A stretch of 64,000 bases of DNA from Proteiniclasticum ruminis DSM 24773 (GTDB taxonomy: Bacteria > Bacillota > Clostridia > Clostridiales > Clostridiaceae): NCBI RefSeq assembly GCF_000701905.1, contig NZ_KL370832.1, positions 1 through 64,000 of the forward strand, written 5' to 3'. This document shows, in pieces, positions 8,785-18,147 of the stretch. Positions within the stretch are counted from its first letter, which is position 1. Every line of letters starts with the position of its first letter. The position numbers were made by a program, and so were the translations under genes. Below the pieces are notes generated by a model. It worked only from the letters and a program-made list of their open reading frames with translations. It searched no databases and was not told where the DNA came from.

Positions 8785-9429
8785 ATGATAACTTTTAGTG
8801 GAATAGATGGGGCTGGAAAAACTACACAAATATTACTGTTTGAAAAATATTGTGTAGATAATGGAATCAAATTTAAAAAAATGTGGGCAAGAGGGCGCTG
8901 TACACCTGGAGTAGTATTGATAAAGAATATTGTAAGAAAAGATAAAAACCTTAATCAAAAAGAAAAAATAGAATATCGTAATAATATACATAAAAGCACT
9001 TCAAAACGCAGGCTGCTTTTAATAGCATCAATCCTTGACTTGTATTGGTTTTTCGGCATATATTATAGGATTTTGGATGTATTATACCCAAAATTCATTT
9101 GTGATAGATATATTTGGGATACGTATATTGATTTTAAGGTTGACTACTCAGAGTTCAATTTTGAAAACTGGTTAATTTGGAAGCTACTTCTTAAGCTAAT
9201 TATAAAACCTGAGGAGTCATATGTTTTTGTAATATCTGCAAAGGAATCAATCAGACGAGGTATTCAAAAAAAAGAAGCCGGAATGGAAACAATCGAACAG
9301 AAAACTAAAAAAATTCAATTATATCTTGAACTTGTTCATCAAGGTAAATGGTCAAAAGTAATAGATGGGAACCAGACTATTGAGAGTATATTCAACAGTA
9401 TAAAGAAGGTAAACAAATATGAATATTAA
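8785..9429 (+). CDS. Thymidylate-kinase-like P-loop kinase in the capsule operon
   Basis: The 214-aa protein has a P-loop FSGIDGAGKTTQ at residues 5-16, a KKMWARGRC segment, and a mid-protein FICDRYIWDTYIDF like the DR-Y element of thymidylate kinases. It is a member of the dTMP-kinase superfamily but is unlikely to be the housekeeping Tmk. It sits between surface-sugar genes, is AT-rich and lacks the usual Tmk lid sequence. ATG 8785 is preferred to the in-frame TTG at 8773 because GGAGGG at 8776-8780 sits in between. It overlaps the next gene by 11 bp. It probably phosphorylates a small molecule or sugar for decorating the polymer, an inference from its neighbours. Confidence 0.7.
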   Translation: MITFSGIDGAGKTTQILLFEKYCVDNGIKFKKMWARGRCTPGVVLIKNIVRKDKNLNQKEKIEYRNNIHKSTSKRRLLLIASILDLYWFFGIYYRILDVLYPKFICDRYIWDTYIDFKVDYSEFNFENWLIWKLLLKLIIKPEESYVFVISAKESIRRGIQKKEAGMETIEQKTKKIQLYLELVHQGKWSKVIDGNQTIESIFNSIKKVNKYEY

Positions 9430-10597
9430 AAGTATGATAGATAGAGAAGATTTCTATAAGATAAATGAAATAACTCTTAGAAAGTATTATAAAGAAGTAT
9501 ATGGAAAAGAAGTATGTATTAAGACTAAAAAATACAGTTTAATAAATAGCATATTTATTTATCCTCATATAGGGACAATAATGACTAGATTACCAGATAT
9601 TAAAGCTTTAAGGTATTTACTCAATGAGTATAACATCAGAAATAAACCCATAAAGAATATTTTGTCTAAGACTTATGTCATTTCCTGTTTTTTAACTGTA
9701 GGCTTACTTTCAAGCAAAGGACTATGTGTTAGTGACAAGTATATATTCGATAACCACACTGTAGTAATACCTGCAAATAGGAAAATCAGGGTATATAATT
9801 TTAAAACAGGTTATGTTGATGCAATTGTAAAGGATACATTTACTAAGAGATATTTTAATAATGAGGTGTCATTTAGAGTTAACTGCACATATGAGTTTGT
9901 CCCACCCATAATAGCATATGGGGAAGACTGGTATCGTGAAAAAATATTACCTGGTCAACCACTTGCAAGGCTAAGGGATGAAAAATTATATAACAAATGT
10001 ATCAAAGATACGATTGGTTATATGGGAATAATAGCTAAAAAAACGACGAAATATGTTAGTGCATTAGATTACTCTAAGAGTCTATATGATGAAATTTTAA
10101 GGAAAATAGTCATTGCTAAAGCTAATAAAAATATTGACTGTTATGATATGATTATTGAAATTGCAGCAGAAGCTTATAAAAAAGGAGTATTACTTGAAAA
10201 TCCTATCCCTACAGTTGAGAGTCATGGAGATTTACAGTCTGGAAATGTTTGGGTTGATATAAATAGTCAAAGAACATATATCATAGACTGGGAAACTCAT
10301 GGGAGAAGGAGCGTTTGGTACGATTGTGCGACTATTTTATTATCAATAAGAAGAGCAAATAAACTTAAATATATGATGGATAATTGTAAAACAGAGGCAG
10401 TAAAAAATGCTATCCTAGTGAATGATAGTAGAAAAGATTATAATATGCAAAGTGTTATAGGGATTATTACCTTAGAAGATTTATTGTTCTACATTGAAGA
10501 TATGCTTGAACTACCAAAGGATTTTGGTGGTGAAATTTTTAATAGAATAGCAAGAGAATTTGATAAGATGGGTTGGAGGAGTATATATGCCAAATAG
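9419..10597 (+). CDS. APH/choline-kinase-like phosphotransferase
   Basis: The 392-aa protein carries the catalytic signature of the APH fold in its C-terminal half: VESHGDLQSGNVW (HGDxxxxN, about residues 268-280) followed by IIDWETHGRR (the metal-binding D). A 250-residue N-terminal part is divergent but includes ITAYGEDW-like and KILPGQPLARL segments. Members phosphorylate hydroxyls of aminoglycosides, choline, homoserine or sugars. In a capsule operon, beside a P-loop kinase and a nucleotidyltransferase, it more likely phosphorylates a sugar or a substituent such as an amino alcohol. Antibiotic resistance is not suggested by the context. The substrate is unknown. Confidence 0.7.
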   Translation: MNIKSMIDREDFYKINEITLRKYYKEVYGKEVCIKTKKYSLINSIFIYPHIGTIMTRLPDIKALRYLLNEYNIRNKPIKNILSKTYVISCFLTVGLLSSKGLCVSDKYIFDNHTVVIPANRKIRVYNFKTGYVDAIVKDTFTKRYFNNEVSFRVNCTYEFVPPIIAYGEDWYREKILPGQPLARLRDEKLYNKCIKDTIGYMGIIAKKTTKYVSALDYSKSLYDEILRKIVIAKANKNIDCYDMIIEIAAEAYKKGVLLENPIPTVESHGDLQSGNVWVDINSQRTYIIDWETHGRRSVWYDCATILLSIRRANKLKYMMDNCKTEAVKNAILVNDSRKDYNMQSVIGIITLEDLLFYIEDMLELPKDFGGEIFNRIAREFDKMGWRSIYAK

Positions 10598-11696
10598 ATA
10601 TGATGTTTTAACTAATGCGTCATTCAAATATTGTGAGTTATCACTGGAGGAAATAAATAATATTAAAGCGCTGTATGATCATGATGGTCAAGATAAAGTT
10701 TATAACTTTGCAAAGCAAAAGAAAATATTACCTTTTGTTGCAAATCTAATGTGTAAATTATGCATAGATAATGAATTTTGGAAAATTATAAAAGATGAGT
10801 ATATAAGGCGTAATGAAGGAGTTATTAGTAGTCTTGATTTGATTTTTAGTAAGTTTGCTGAAAATAGCGTTAACAAGGTATTTGTAACAGAAAATTTCGG
10901 AGCATTGTTATCAATAGATGGAGATATCTCTCTTTTTTCCTCTGGTGATGTAGATATGTATGCAGATATCTCAGAGAAAGAAAGAATATATAGGTCTTTC
11001 AAAGAACTTGGATACACAATAAAAGAACGGTACTCTCATAACAAACTTATTAGTACAAGTTTTTATAATGATGATATATTTTTAAACGGATTTCATTTTG
11101 GTGTAGCTTGGAATCCGTTATCAAGATTGAAGCTACCGTCATTCGTTAATGCAGATGATTTTGTAGAATGGGATAAACTATGGAATTATAAAGATACATC
11201 TATAAAACTACCGGATCATGAAGCGTTAATGTATATATGTTTATTACACATATCATTGCATAGCTTTTCTAGAGCTCCAGATATAAGATTATATATAGAT
11301 ATTAACAATCTTTCGCTTCTTCCAATTAATTGGAATAAACTAGTTGAATTAGCACAACGTGACAATACGATGGTTCGATTATTAACTGCATGTATTTTAG
11401 CCCAGAAACTTTTAGATGTAGAGATACCACAACACATATTAGACTATAGGATGAAATACAATAAATCAATAACAAGGTTGCTTAAACTAGTATACTCTGA
11501 ACAAAACAATAGCCTAATATATGAGCCTAAAAGATTTAAAGTTCTATTTATTGAAGCTTTAATGAATGACATGAATATGATCTTGGGGATTAAAGGAATA
11601 GTTTTACCAGATTCTAAATGGGTTAGAGATTTTTATGTAGGAAGCAAAGGGAATCTAGCTTTGGGATATATAAAACATTTCAAAAATATATTGTAA
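10587..11696 (+). CDS. NTP_transf_5-like nucleotidyltransferase
   Basis: The protein of about 369 aa resembles the uncharacterised nucleotidyltransferase family PF14907. It has a helical N-terminal part, the motif SLFSSGDVDMYADI (the DxD pair of the pol-beta-like fold, near residue 120), and a C-terminal region with DHEALMYICLLHISLHSF and an RLYIDINNL segment. The family recurs in exopolysaccharide loci; no reaction has been settled to my knowledge. GGAGGA at 10575-10580 sets the start at ATG 10587, although the frame runs back to a TTG at 10560. The gene overlaps the APH-like gene by 11 bp, so the pair is probably co-translated. Confidence 0.7.
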   Translation: MPNRYDVLTNASFKYCELSLEEINNIKALYDHDGQDKVYNFAKQKKILPFVANLMCKLCIDNEFWKIIKDEYIRRNEGVISSLDLIFSKFAENSVNKVFVTENFGALLSIDGDISLFSSGDVDMYADISEKERIYRSFKELGYTIKERYSHNKLISTSFYNDDIFLNGFHFGVAWNPLSRLKLPSFVNADDFVEWDKLWNYKDTSIKLPDHEALMYICLLHISLHSFSRAPDIRLYIDINNLSLLPINWNKLVELAQRDNTMVRLLTACILAQKLLDVEIPQHILDYRMKYNKSITRLLKLVYSEQNNSLIYEPKRFKVLFIEALMNDMNMILGIKGIVLPDSKWVRDFYVGSKGNLALGYIKHFKNIL

Positions 11697-11715
11697 ATAG
11701 TAGAGGGGATAATTT

Positions 11716-12978
11716 ATGAAGCATTTAGTAATGTTGGCAGGTATGTACTATCCTCACTCTTCTGCTACGGGAAAATGTGCTAATCAGTATGTTTCTTTAC
11801 TTGGAGAAAACTATAAAATTGATGTTGTTTTTATTCAATCAGGCTTTACGAAATATAATGGCCATATTGATCAAGGACAAACTCTATATAGTTTATCAAA
11901 TTGGCGCTTGAGAATAGAAGACTGGTTAATAAAACATGAAAAAAACTCTAAGAATAGAGTTTTAAAGAGAATGTGTATAAAAGGTATAATAGTATTGAAG
12001 GCAATTGGAAGAGTGCAGAGTTTATTGTTATTTCCAAATAACCTTAGATGGTTCTATAAAAGTTCATTTAGGACACTTTGCAGTATACATAAAAGAGAAC
12101 CTATTGACTTGATTTTTACAGTAAATTCTCCTTTTGCAGCACACCTTGCAGGTAGGGATTTTAAAAAAAAATACCCCAATGTAAAGTGGATAACTTATAC
12201 AGCGGATCCTTTTCATGTTAGGTATAGAAATAGGAGCAATTTTGTGAGCAATTTGAAATATCAAAAAGCAATTAATGCCGAAATACAAGTGCTTGATGAA
12301 GCAGATGTTAATTTTTTGTCGGAAGAAGTATATGCAAATTGTGAGGAGCTTTATGAGTTGATAAAAGACAAAACTTTTTCATTACCTTACTTACTTCCTA
12401 ATAATTATAGGAAGAGAAGTGACTTACTATTTGACTCAACAAAAGTAAATTTAGTATACGCTGGCAGGTTTTACAAGGATATAAGGAATCCAGAATATTT
12501 ACTAAAGTCCTTTTTAAAGACAAAAAACGAAAATCTTGTAATGCATCTATATGCATCAAGTGATTGTGAAACATTAATAAACCACTATGTGAAACAATCA
12601 GGTGGAAGAATAGTGAGACATGATTTAGTGAAACCTGATGAGATTGAAGTGGTTCTTAATAGTGCAGATATTCTACTTAATGTTGGAAACTCTATACCAG
12701 AATTTAAACCTAGTAAAACATTTGAGTATATATCTACATGTAAACCAATAATTAATTTTTATCACAATGGATGTTATGATGAAGTACTTGATAAATATCC
12801 GTTGATTTTACAGATAAATACTGAAGATGATGAGAAGCTATCGGCCGAGTCAATTGAAGAATTTTCTCAAAAGTCAAAGAACTCATATATTGATAAAAAA
12901 CTAATTGATGAATTATATTTAAAACATAGTGATGATTATATAAAGGGATTATTATTAACAGCAATCGAGAAACACTAA
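11716..12978 (+). CDS. Family 4 glycosyltransferase
   Basis: The 420-aa protein has a GT-B layout: an N-terminal acceptor domain beginning LAGMYYPHSSATGKC, a mid segment FTVNSPFAAHLAGRDF then WITYTADPFHVRY, and a C-terminal donor domain with VYAGRFYKDIRNPEYLL and SIPEFKPSKTFEYISTCKPII (the E-x7-E-like region of GT4 enzymes). It would add a sugar to the growing repeat unit at the cytoplasmic membrane. Its RBS is GAGGGG at 11703-11708. It is the last gene of the contiguous block; a non-coding stretch separates it from the polymerase. Confidence 0.8.
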   Translation: MKHLVMLAGMYYPHSSATGKCANQYVSLLGENYKIDVVFIQSGFTKYNGHIDQGQTLYSLSNWRLRIEDWLIKHEKNSKNRVLKRMCIKGIIVLKAIGRVQSLLLFPNNLRWFYKSSFRTLCSIHKREPIDLIFTVNSPFAAHLAGRDFKKKYPNVKWITYTADPFHVRYRNRSNFVSNLKYQKAINAEIQVLDEADVNFLSEEVYANCEELYELIKDKTFSLPYLLPNNYRKRSDLLFDSTKVNLVYAGRFYKDIRNPEYLLKSFLKTKNENLVMHLYASSDCETLINHYVKQSGGRIVRHDLVKPDEIEVVLNSADILLNVGNSIPEFKPSKTFEYISTCKPIINFYHNGCYDEVLDKYPLILQINTEDDEKLSAESIEEFSQKSKNSYIDKKLIDELYLKHSDDYIKGLLLTAIEKH

Positions 12979-13470
12979 ATGCAGTTTTTTCATAGGTTTT
13001 TGTAGTATATAGATAATTTAATCAATTTTTTAGATTAAAATGTAATTTCTTAATAAAGATACCACTGAAAAATTTGTGTAAATTTAAAATGAAAAATTTT
13101 AATAATTTAAAGAATGAGAATAAATACTTTAGAGAAAGAGTAAAAGATAAAATTGGAATGATAAAGGTGACTATCAAACAACTCAGCAGATAGAAGAATT
13201 TCACAAGCACCTCTAATTTAATGAATATCATCAAGAATATATTCAGAGATGTATTTCGAGAAATTATAGCGGTAGTTATTATTTTCATAAATGGATACAA
13301 CTGTATCATGATTTGGTTGTCATCTTGAATCATTCTCCCTCTTGTATAAAGAGTGATCTGTAGATTAACTGACCGTCGCACGCAGAGAAATCACACACCA
13401 ATGCGATATTTTCGAATTAAGGAACTGGAATTCACACAAAATTTTTTGCAGGGTTCAAGGGGAGGATTAA
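12979..13470 (+). other. Gene-free 492-bp stretch before the polymerase
   Basis: I see no supportable gene. Frames on both strands are low-complexity and AT-rich; the longest, on the - strand at 13022-13381, is built of Phe, Ile, Leu and Lys and matches nothing I recognise. The right part (about 13320-13440) is less AT-rich and has a different texture, which suggests a scar of an inserted sequence. A GGGGAGG-type ribosome site for the polymerase ends the stretch. Confidence 0.5.
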
Positions 13471-14826
13471 ATGTCAATTTCTATATTTAGTGTATTTATA
13501 ATATTTATTATTTTCATCAAATTACTATCAAGTAAATCATTTGAGTCAATATATATATATGTCTTTATGATATGTATAATCGTAGAAACATTCATAAATA
13601 CAGGTTACTTTCTTATTGTAAAGGGGACAATTTATAAAACAGCAGATTTTTTACAAGTCATATTAGCATTGCTATCTATTTTAGTTATTTTTGAGAGAAG
13701 AACTATTAATGCAAAACATAGTATATCATTTTTATTATTATTTATAGTAATATTATTAAATTTGACAATTTTAAAACTTAGCCCCTATGAAGGTTTAGTT
13801 AGAAACTTTGATGCACTAGATAGAATATCATTAGAATGGTATAGTAAACCAGAGTTAAATGTTCAATCATTTAAATCAGCTTTAAGAATTCTCTTATTCA
13901 TTTACAACGCTTTAATATTAAAATTAATAATAACTAAAGATAAATGGGAAAATGTCAAAAGAGAAATAAATAAATTTGGAATTTTTATAATCATATTTTG
14001 TTGGTTTGAATTCATAACAAAGAATATATTTAATATAAATTTAAAGCCTTTAACAGATGCATTATTTGGAAATGTTATAAAAAATGATATGTTGTTAACT
14101 AGAAATAATCTATTTACAATCCATGGGTTAGCAAGTGAACCTTCACAGTTGGCAATGATTTTATTTTATTTTATGGTGTTTTACATAATTAGTGATAATG
14201 CTATAAAAGATAAATTTTGGTTAAATATGTTGATTTGGTCAAGTGTCATCTTAATGTTTTTCTCTGGGTCATTTAGATTTATAGGTTTAGTTCCATGGAT
14301 AATAATTATTTACTTAATTAAAGAGGATGTCAATTATAAGGTTATTGGTATATTTATTTTTATAGTACTAAGTACCCTTATAGCATACTATTTTGGTTTT
14401 TTAGACTATTTTTTAACTCGTTTTGAACGGGTTTTAACATTTGTTTCAAAGGGAACAATTTCTACTGATTCATCAGAAGCGGCTAGACTTAATACTGTTA
14501 TTGAAAGTTTTAAAGTATTTCTCAAAAGACCGATATTCGGTATCGGTTTAGGAACAACATTTGCATACGGATTTATTCCTAGTATACTTGCAACAATGGG
14601 ATTAACAGGAACACTTGTGTGGTATTATATTATATTTAAACAAATTGGTAATATTCGAATTAACACCAAGTATTTTTCCATTGTATCTTGTTTTACTTTA
14701 TGTTGGATTTATACTAGTGCCATAGATGTTGCTTATTTAAGCATTGTTTTAGCATATGCAATAGAGATGTATTTTTCAGATAATAGACTAAGAATTAAGA
14801 ATAATGTTAATCATATTGTAGTTTAA
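13471..14826 (+). CDS. wzy: Wzy-type polysaccharide polymerase
   Basis: The 451-aa protein is almost entirely hydrophobic, with about 10-12 predicted membrane spans. It has a large external loop around residues 95-130 and another around 310-345. The segment SSEAARLNTVIESFKVFLKRPIFGIGLG (positions in the last third) is the motif usual in O-antigen and capsule polymerases of the Wzy class. It joins undecaprenyl-linked repeat units on the outer membrane face. The family is weakly conserved, so the call rests on topology, this motif and the neighbouring flippase. It is preceded by AGGGGAGG. It is one of the most AT-rich genes here. Confidence 0.78.
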   Translation: MSISIFSVFIIFIIFIKLLSSKSFESIYIYVFMICIIVETFINTGYFLIVKGTIYKTADFLQVILALLSILVIFERRTINAKHSISFLLLFIVILLNLTILKLSPYEGLVRNFDALDRISLEWYSKPELNVQSFKSALRILLFIYNALILKLIITKDKWENVKREINKFGIFIIIFCWFEFITKNIFNINLKPLTDALFGNVIKNDMLLTRNNLFTIHGLASEPSQLAMILFYFMVFYIISDNAIKDKFWLNMLIWSSVILMFFSGSFRFIGLVPWIIIIYLIKEDVNYKVIGIFIFIVLSTLIAYYFGFLDYFLTRFERVLTFVSKGTISTDSSEAARLNTVIESFKVFLKRPIFGIGLGTTFAYGFIPSILATMGLTGTLVWYYIIFKQIGNIRINTKYFSIVSCFTLCWIYTSAIDVAYLSIVLAYAIEMYFSDNRLRIKNNVNHIVV

Positions 14827-15552
14827 GTCAATAGTTTGGATTTTTGAAATATGCCCTGTGCAACGAATCAATCAAGGTATTATAACGGATATCTGCATAC
14901 CTGATCTTATGCGCTAGTCTAGAGAGCAATGTTTTAACGAGTGCAAACAGAATCTCAATATGGATCATAACGTGGTTCACACATGGTAGGGCTGGCATCG
15001 ATATATGAATGGCCCATCTATTAGTAGCTCTAAGGTGTGTAGGTTGTAGGTAGCTCAGTGTTCCGCCACTCAGCACGATCTCTGCCCCGTATGTGGACAG
15101 TGCTATATCATTTGATAAATACCTGGATGCATATGAGAAGGCTCAATAGAGTGAATCGATTGATTATCCGCATATAATGTCTATGCTGGACAAACCATAG
15201 CAAATTATGACAATCGGTTTAGTCCTTGACTTTATATCTTATTTCATTAAAAAACTGGTGATATCATGAAGGCTCTTGACTTCAAATTAAAGAATATGGC
15301 TGACGCGTTTATCTCACACGCATTTTCGAGAATAAAGAGGGTGCTATAAGAGAGGCCAGCTTGCAGGATGTAATAATTGACTGCGACTGGGTGTGAATAT
15401 TATTAATTTTCAAGTTATATTTTAGTGCTAATTGATTTAGTAGAAATAATTATTTTATATCAGTTAATTAATGCTTAATATTTGTTTCAGTAAAAACAAC
15501 TAACTTTGACAGTCTAATTCAGAATATATTTTTTAAAATAGATAGGGGAACA
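14827..15552 (+). other. Gene-free 726-bp stretch between polymerase and flippase
   Basis: No intact gene is visible. The part 14880-15370 is clearly richer in GC than the genes on either side and contains short open pieces in different frames, one of them spelling CPVCG near 15087. This looks like decayed coding DNA, possibly a former insertion sequence, but I cannot assign a family. The last 120 bp are AT-rich and probably hold the promoter of the flippase gene; a TTGACA lies near 15507, without a well-spaced -10. Confidence 0.45.
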
Positions 15553-17070
15553 ATGTTTATGGATAAGAGTAAGAGTAGCTTCTATACGGCATTAAGTGCA
15601 ATACTATTGACTTTGACTAATGGCTTATTTGCATTGGGAGTTACAAAGTTAATAATTGTTAATTATGGATCGGATTTTAATGGACTTAATTCTACAGCAA
15701 GTCAATTTATAAGTATGTTATTGATTATTGAAGGAGGATTTACAATTGCTTCTAATGTAGCATTATTTAAACCTATATCTGATAATGATTATGATGCGAT
15801 AAATGGTATTTTATCAGCTACTCGCAAAATATTTAATAAAATAGGATTTACATTTTTAATTATTAGTTCTGCAGCTTCACTTATTTATGCTTTGATTATA
15901 AAAAGTGACATGTCTTATCTAATATCCTTCTTAGTGTTTTTCATGACAACAATAGCCACATCATTTAACTTGTTTTATGCAACAAAATATAGGATATTGT
16001 TACAATCTGAGAATAAGGAGTATATTTTAAATAGTATCCAAATTACGACCGTTATAATAAGCCAATTGTTAATTCTAGTTATTATTTTTGTAAGAGGACA
16101 CATGTTGTGGGTTCGATTTTTTATGATGCTAGGAGCAATTATTAATAGTTTACTTATTGCAGGTGTAACGAAAAAAAAGTACACAAACATTAATTATTAC
16201 AAAGAACCCGATTATGGCTCAATAAGTGGTTCTAGAGATATTTTTGTACAAAAAATAACTAGTATGATTTATTCTACAATACCAGTTCTATTTATCTCAG
16301 GAACTGCTGGCACGATCTATGCGAGTGTGTATATAGTATATAACAATGTTTTTCTTTTACTTAAAAGTATCATATATGCATTTATAAATTCCCCTAGAAT
16401 GGGGTTTGGTAAATTAATAGCAGAGAGAGATTCTGATTATGTATTAAAAGTTTTTTTGCAGTATGAATTCATTGTAAACTTTGTTATGTTTACCTTATTA
16501 TCTACTGCTGCAGTTCTTATAATGCCCTTTATTAGCTTATATACCATTGGAATTACAGATGCTAACTATTACAATTGGATAATTGCTCTATTCCTCATTT
16601 GCATAACATTTTTTGAGATTATTCATTTACCCAGTGGAAATATAATAAACATGGCGGGTAAATTTAAAGTGGGAAGAAAAATACAAACCCTTGCAAGCAT
16701 AGTACTAGTTATCGTAATGATAATCGGGAATAAGATTTTCGGTTTCTACGGTATATTACTATCGGTTTTAGTAACTGCAATTTTACTAGCGTTTCTTGAA
16801 ATTATTTATATTCATAGTAGATATTTCATAGGATCAGTTTTCAACTTTTTAAAATTACTATTACCAAATTTAGCTGTTATTGTACCTGTGATACTGCTAG
16901 AGATAAAGTTGTTACCCCAATTACACTCATATATAGAATTTTTTATTGCTGGGATAGTTATAGTAGCCTTAAACTCGATTATTTTGCTGCTTGTAAATTA
17001 TTTTACTAATAGAGTGGTAATGTTTGATGTTATAACGAGATTGAGGGCAACTATTAATAGTAAAATTTGA
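15553..17070 (+). CDS. wzx: Wzx-type polysaccharide flippase (MOP superfamily)
   Basis: The 505-aa protein has about 12-14 membrane spans. Its N-terminus, KSSFYTALSAILLTLTNGL then GVTKLIIVNYGSDFNGLNST, is typical of the polysaccharide-transporter branch of the MOP superfamily. It moves undecaprenyl-linked repeat units across the membrane for the polymerase. The start ATG at 15553 is served by AGGGGA. Length and topology are normal. It is the last recognisable gene of the surface-polysaccharide locus. Nothing in the sequence shows which repeat unit it prefers. Confidence 0.87.
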   Translation: MFMDKSKSSFYTALSAILLTLTNGLFALGVTKLIIVNYGSDFNGLNSTASQFISMLLIIEGGFTIASNVALFKPISDNDYDAINGILSATRKIFNKIGFTFLIISSAASLIYALIIKSDMSYLISFLVFFMTTIATSFNLFYATKYRILLQSENKEYILNSIQITTVIISQLLILVIIFVRGHMLWVRFFMMLGAIINSLLIAGVTKKKYTNINYYKEPDYGSISGSRDIFVQKITSMIYSTIPVLFISGTAGTIYASVYIVYNNVFLLLKSIIYAFINSPRMGFGKLIAERDSDYVLKVFLQYEFIVNFVMFTLLSTAAVLIMPFISLYTIGITDANYYNWIIALFLICITFFEIIHLPSGNIINMAGKFKVGRKIQTLASIVLVIVMIIGNKIFGFYGILLSVLVTAILLAFLEIIYIHSRYFIGSVFNFLKLLLPNLAVIVPVILLEIKLLPQLHSYIEFFIAGIVIVALNSIILLLVNYFTNRVVMFDVITRLRATINSKI

Positions 17071-17606
17071 AGTGGTATGGTATAAATAAACTACAGACTC
17101 CCACTCTCCCCAATTATCCCCAACTCTCCAAGATCCCATTCCTCTACATAAGTAAATTTTTGGAATCTTATATGATGAGGCGTTAGAAGTAATAAGGGAT
17201 ACATCAACTAAAGCTTAGATTTGAGAGGTGCCGGGCACGGACAAGTGGACAAGTTGATATACGGGATAATGAGATGAGCAGCTATACAGAATAAACAGAT
17301 AGGCAAATAAGCTGGTATCAAGATCGGTAGTGACGATGACATTAGAGATGGGGTCATTTTAGCTAAATCTGGTTGATATCGTGATTACTTTGACACCGAG
17401 ATCGGTAGTGATGGTAAACATCCCAGATAAGCAGTGATGGAAACTTTTCAGATAAGCTGTGACGGTTAATTTTCAGGCAGTGATTCTGGTTGAGCAGTTA
17501 GATACCATGATTAGCAGTGAAAGAGAAGGGGCCTTTTTAGTTGCAGAGATGTCCGTTTTTAGGGAAGATATTAGTCAGAAAATTAGATGAATAAAGGTGT
17601 GATGCA
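17071..17606 (+). other. Gene-free 536-bp stretch with short repeats
   Basis: No gene is visible. The stretch contains the palindrome GTGCCGGGCAC (17228-17238), immediately followed by two copies of GGACAAGT (17239-17254), and then the degenerate ~25-bp repeats listed separately. The motif AAGTGGACA at 17243-17251 recurs at 18148 and at the left end of the IS3 element near 48244. This part may therefore carry a scar of an insertion-sequence end. Confidence 0.55.
17322..17525 (+). repeat. Degenerate ~25-bp direct repeats
   Basis: Units begin at about 17322, 17375, 17400, 17426, 17451, 17476 and 17510. The best three are GATCGGTAGTGATGG (17400), GATAAGCAGTGATGG (17426) and GATAAGCTGTGACGG (17451), each followed by an AT-rich tail of about 10 bp. 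The spacing is 25-26 bp in the core, and outer copies are worn. It ends about 80 bp before the start of the next gene. It lacks the constant repeats and variable spacers of a CRISPR array. Confidence 0.65.
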
Positions 17607-18140
17607 ATGGATTTAATAAAGCAATACATTTTAGCATTAACTAGTTTATATGGACAGGTTTCAGTTGAAGTGGTTACAAATGTTTATAATGGCCAAAATG
17701 AGGAACAGATTGATTTCGAGGACGTTGAGTCATATCTTTACGAAGACCTGAGCGAGCAATATGTCTATGGTTATAGAGATCATTTTGTTCATGAAGCCAT
17801 TACAGAACACAAAGAGTTCAAGTCATTGCGGAAGAAGAAAGCAGACAAGCCATACTATATTCCGGACAAGGAAGAACTACTGAAATATGCAGATATGGCT
17901 TACTACGAAAAGCCCAAACAGTACCATGATTTGCTAAAGTATGCCCAGAATAATTTCTTTAATGGAGATTATGAAAAAGCAGAGATGCTAACACAAAATA
18001 TAAGATGGGAATGCATAGATGGTATTATCATTCAGCGAGTATTTGACATATTCAATAGATTTGAAATCAATTTCAAAGATGAAAAGCAAATCAATGAGGT
18101 GCTGAAACTGGTAATGGATTTAGCCAACAATGGGGTCTAA
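17607..18140 (+). CDS. Uncharacterised protein, short member of a family with three copies here
   Basis: This 177-aa protein aligns along its length with the C-terminal part of the proteins at 24860 and 35583. Shared marks are IxALxxLYGxV at the N-terminus, IYNxQN, an EHxEF segment, KPYYIPxKEELLKY in the middle, and a C-terminal EKQINEVLKLVMDLANN. I recognise the pattern from Clostridia proteins sometimes carrying a SEC-C zinc tail, which is absent here. There are no membrane spans or signal peptide, so it is probably cytoplasmic. It ends before the NTRIWENNG stretch present in the two relatives. Function unknown. A TGATGCA stretch precedes the ATG, and the ribosome site is weak (AAAGGTG). 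Confidence 0.6.
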   Translation: MDLIKQYILALTSLYGQVSVEVVTNVYNGQNEEQIDFEDVESYLYEDLSEQYVYGYRDHFVHEAITEHKEFKSLRKKKADKPYYIPDKEELLKYADMAYYEKPKQYHDLLKYAQNNFFNGDYEKAEMLTQNIRWECIDGIIIQRVFDIFNRFEINFKDEKQINEVLKLVMDLANNGV

Positions 18141-18147
18141 CCTAATT

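Noticed and set aside
8785-9429. Housekeeping thymidylate kinase
   Set aside because: The P-loop matches, but the protein is divergent, AT-rich and embedded in a polysaccharide operon.
9419-10597. Aminoglycoside resistance gene
   Set aside because: Only the APH catalytic motifs are shared; the place between capsule genes and the long unfamiliar N-terminal half argue for a sugar or substituent kinase.
13022-13381. 119-codon hydrophobic open frame on the - strand
   Set aside because: Low-complexity Phe/Leu/Ile text in AT-rich DNA, no start signal and no family pattern.
17322-17525. CRISPR array
   Set aside because: The unit is only about 25 bp with no distinct spacers, the copies are degenerate and no cas gene is near.
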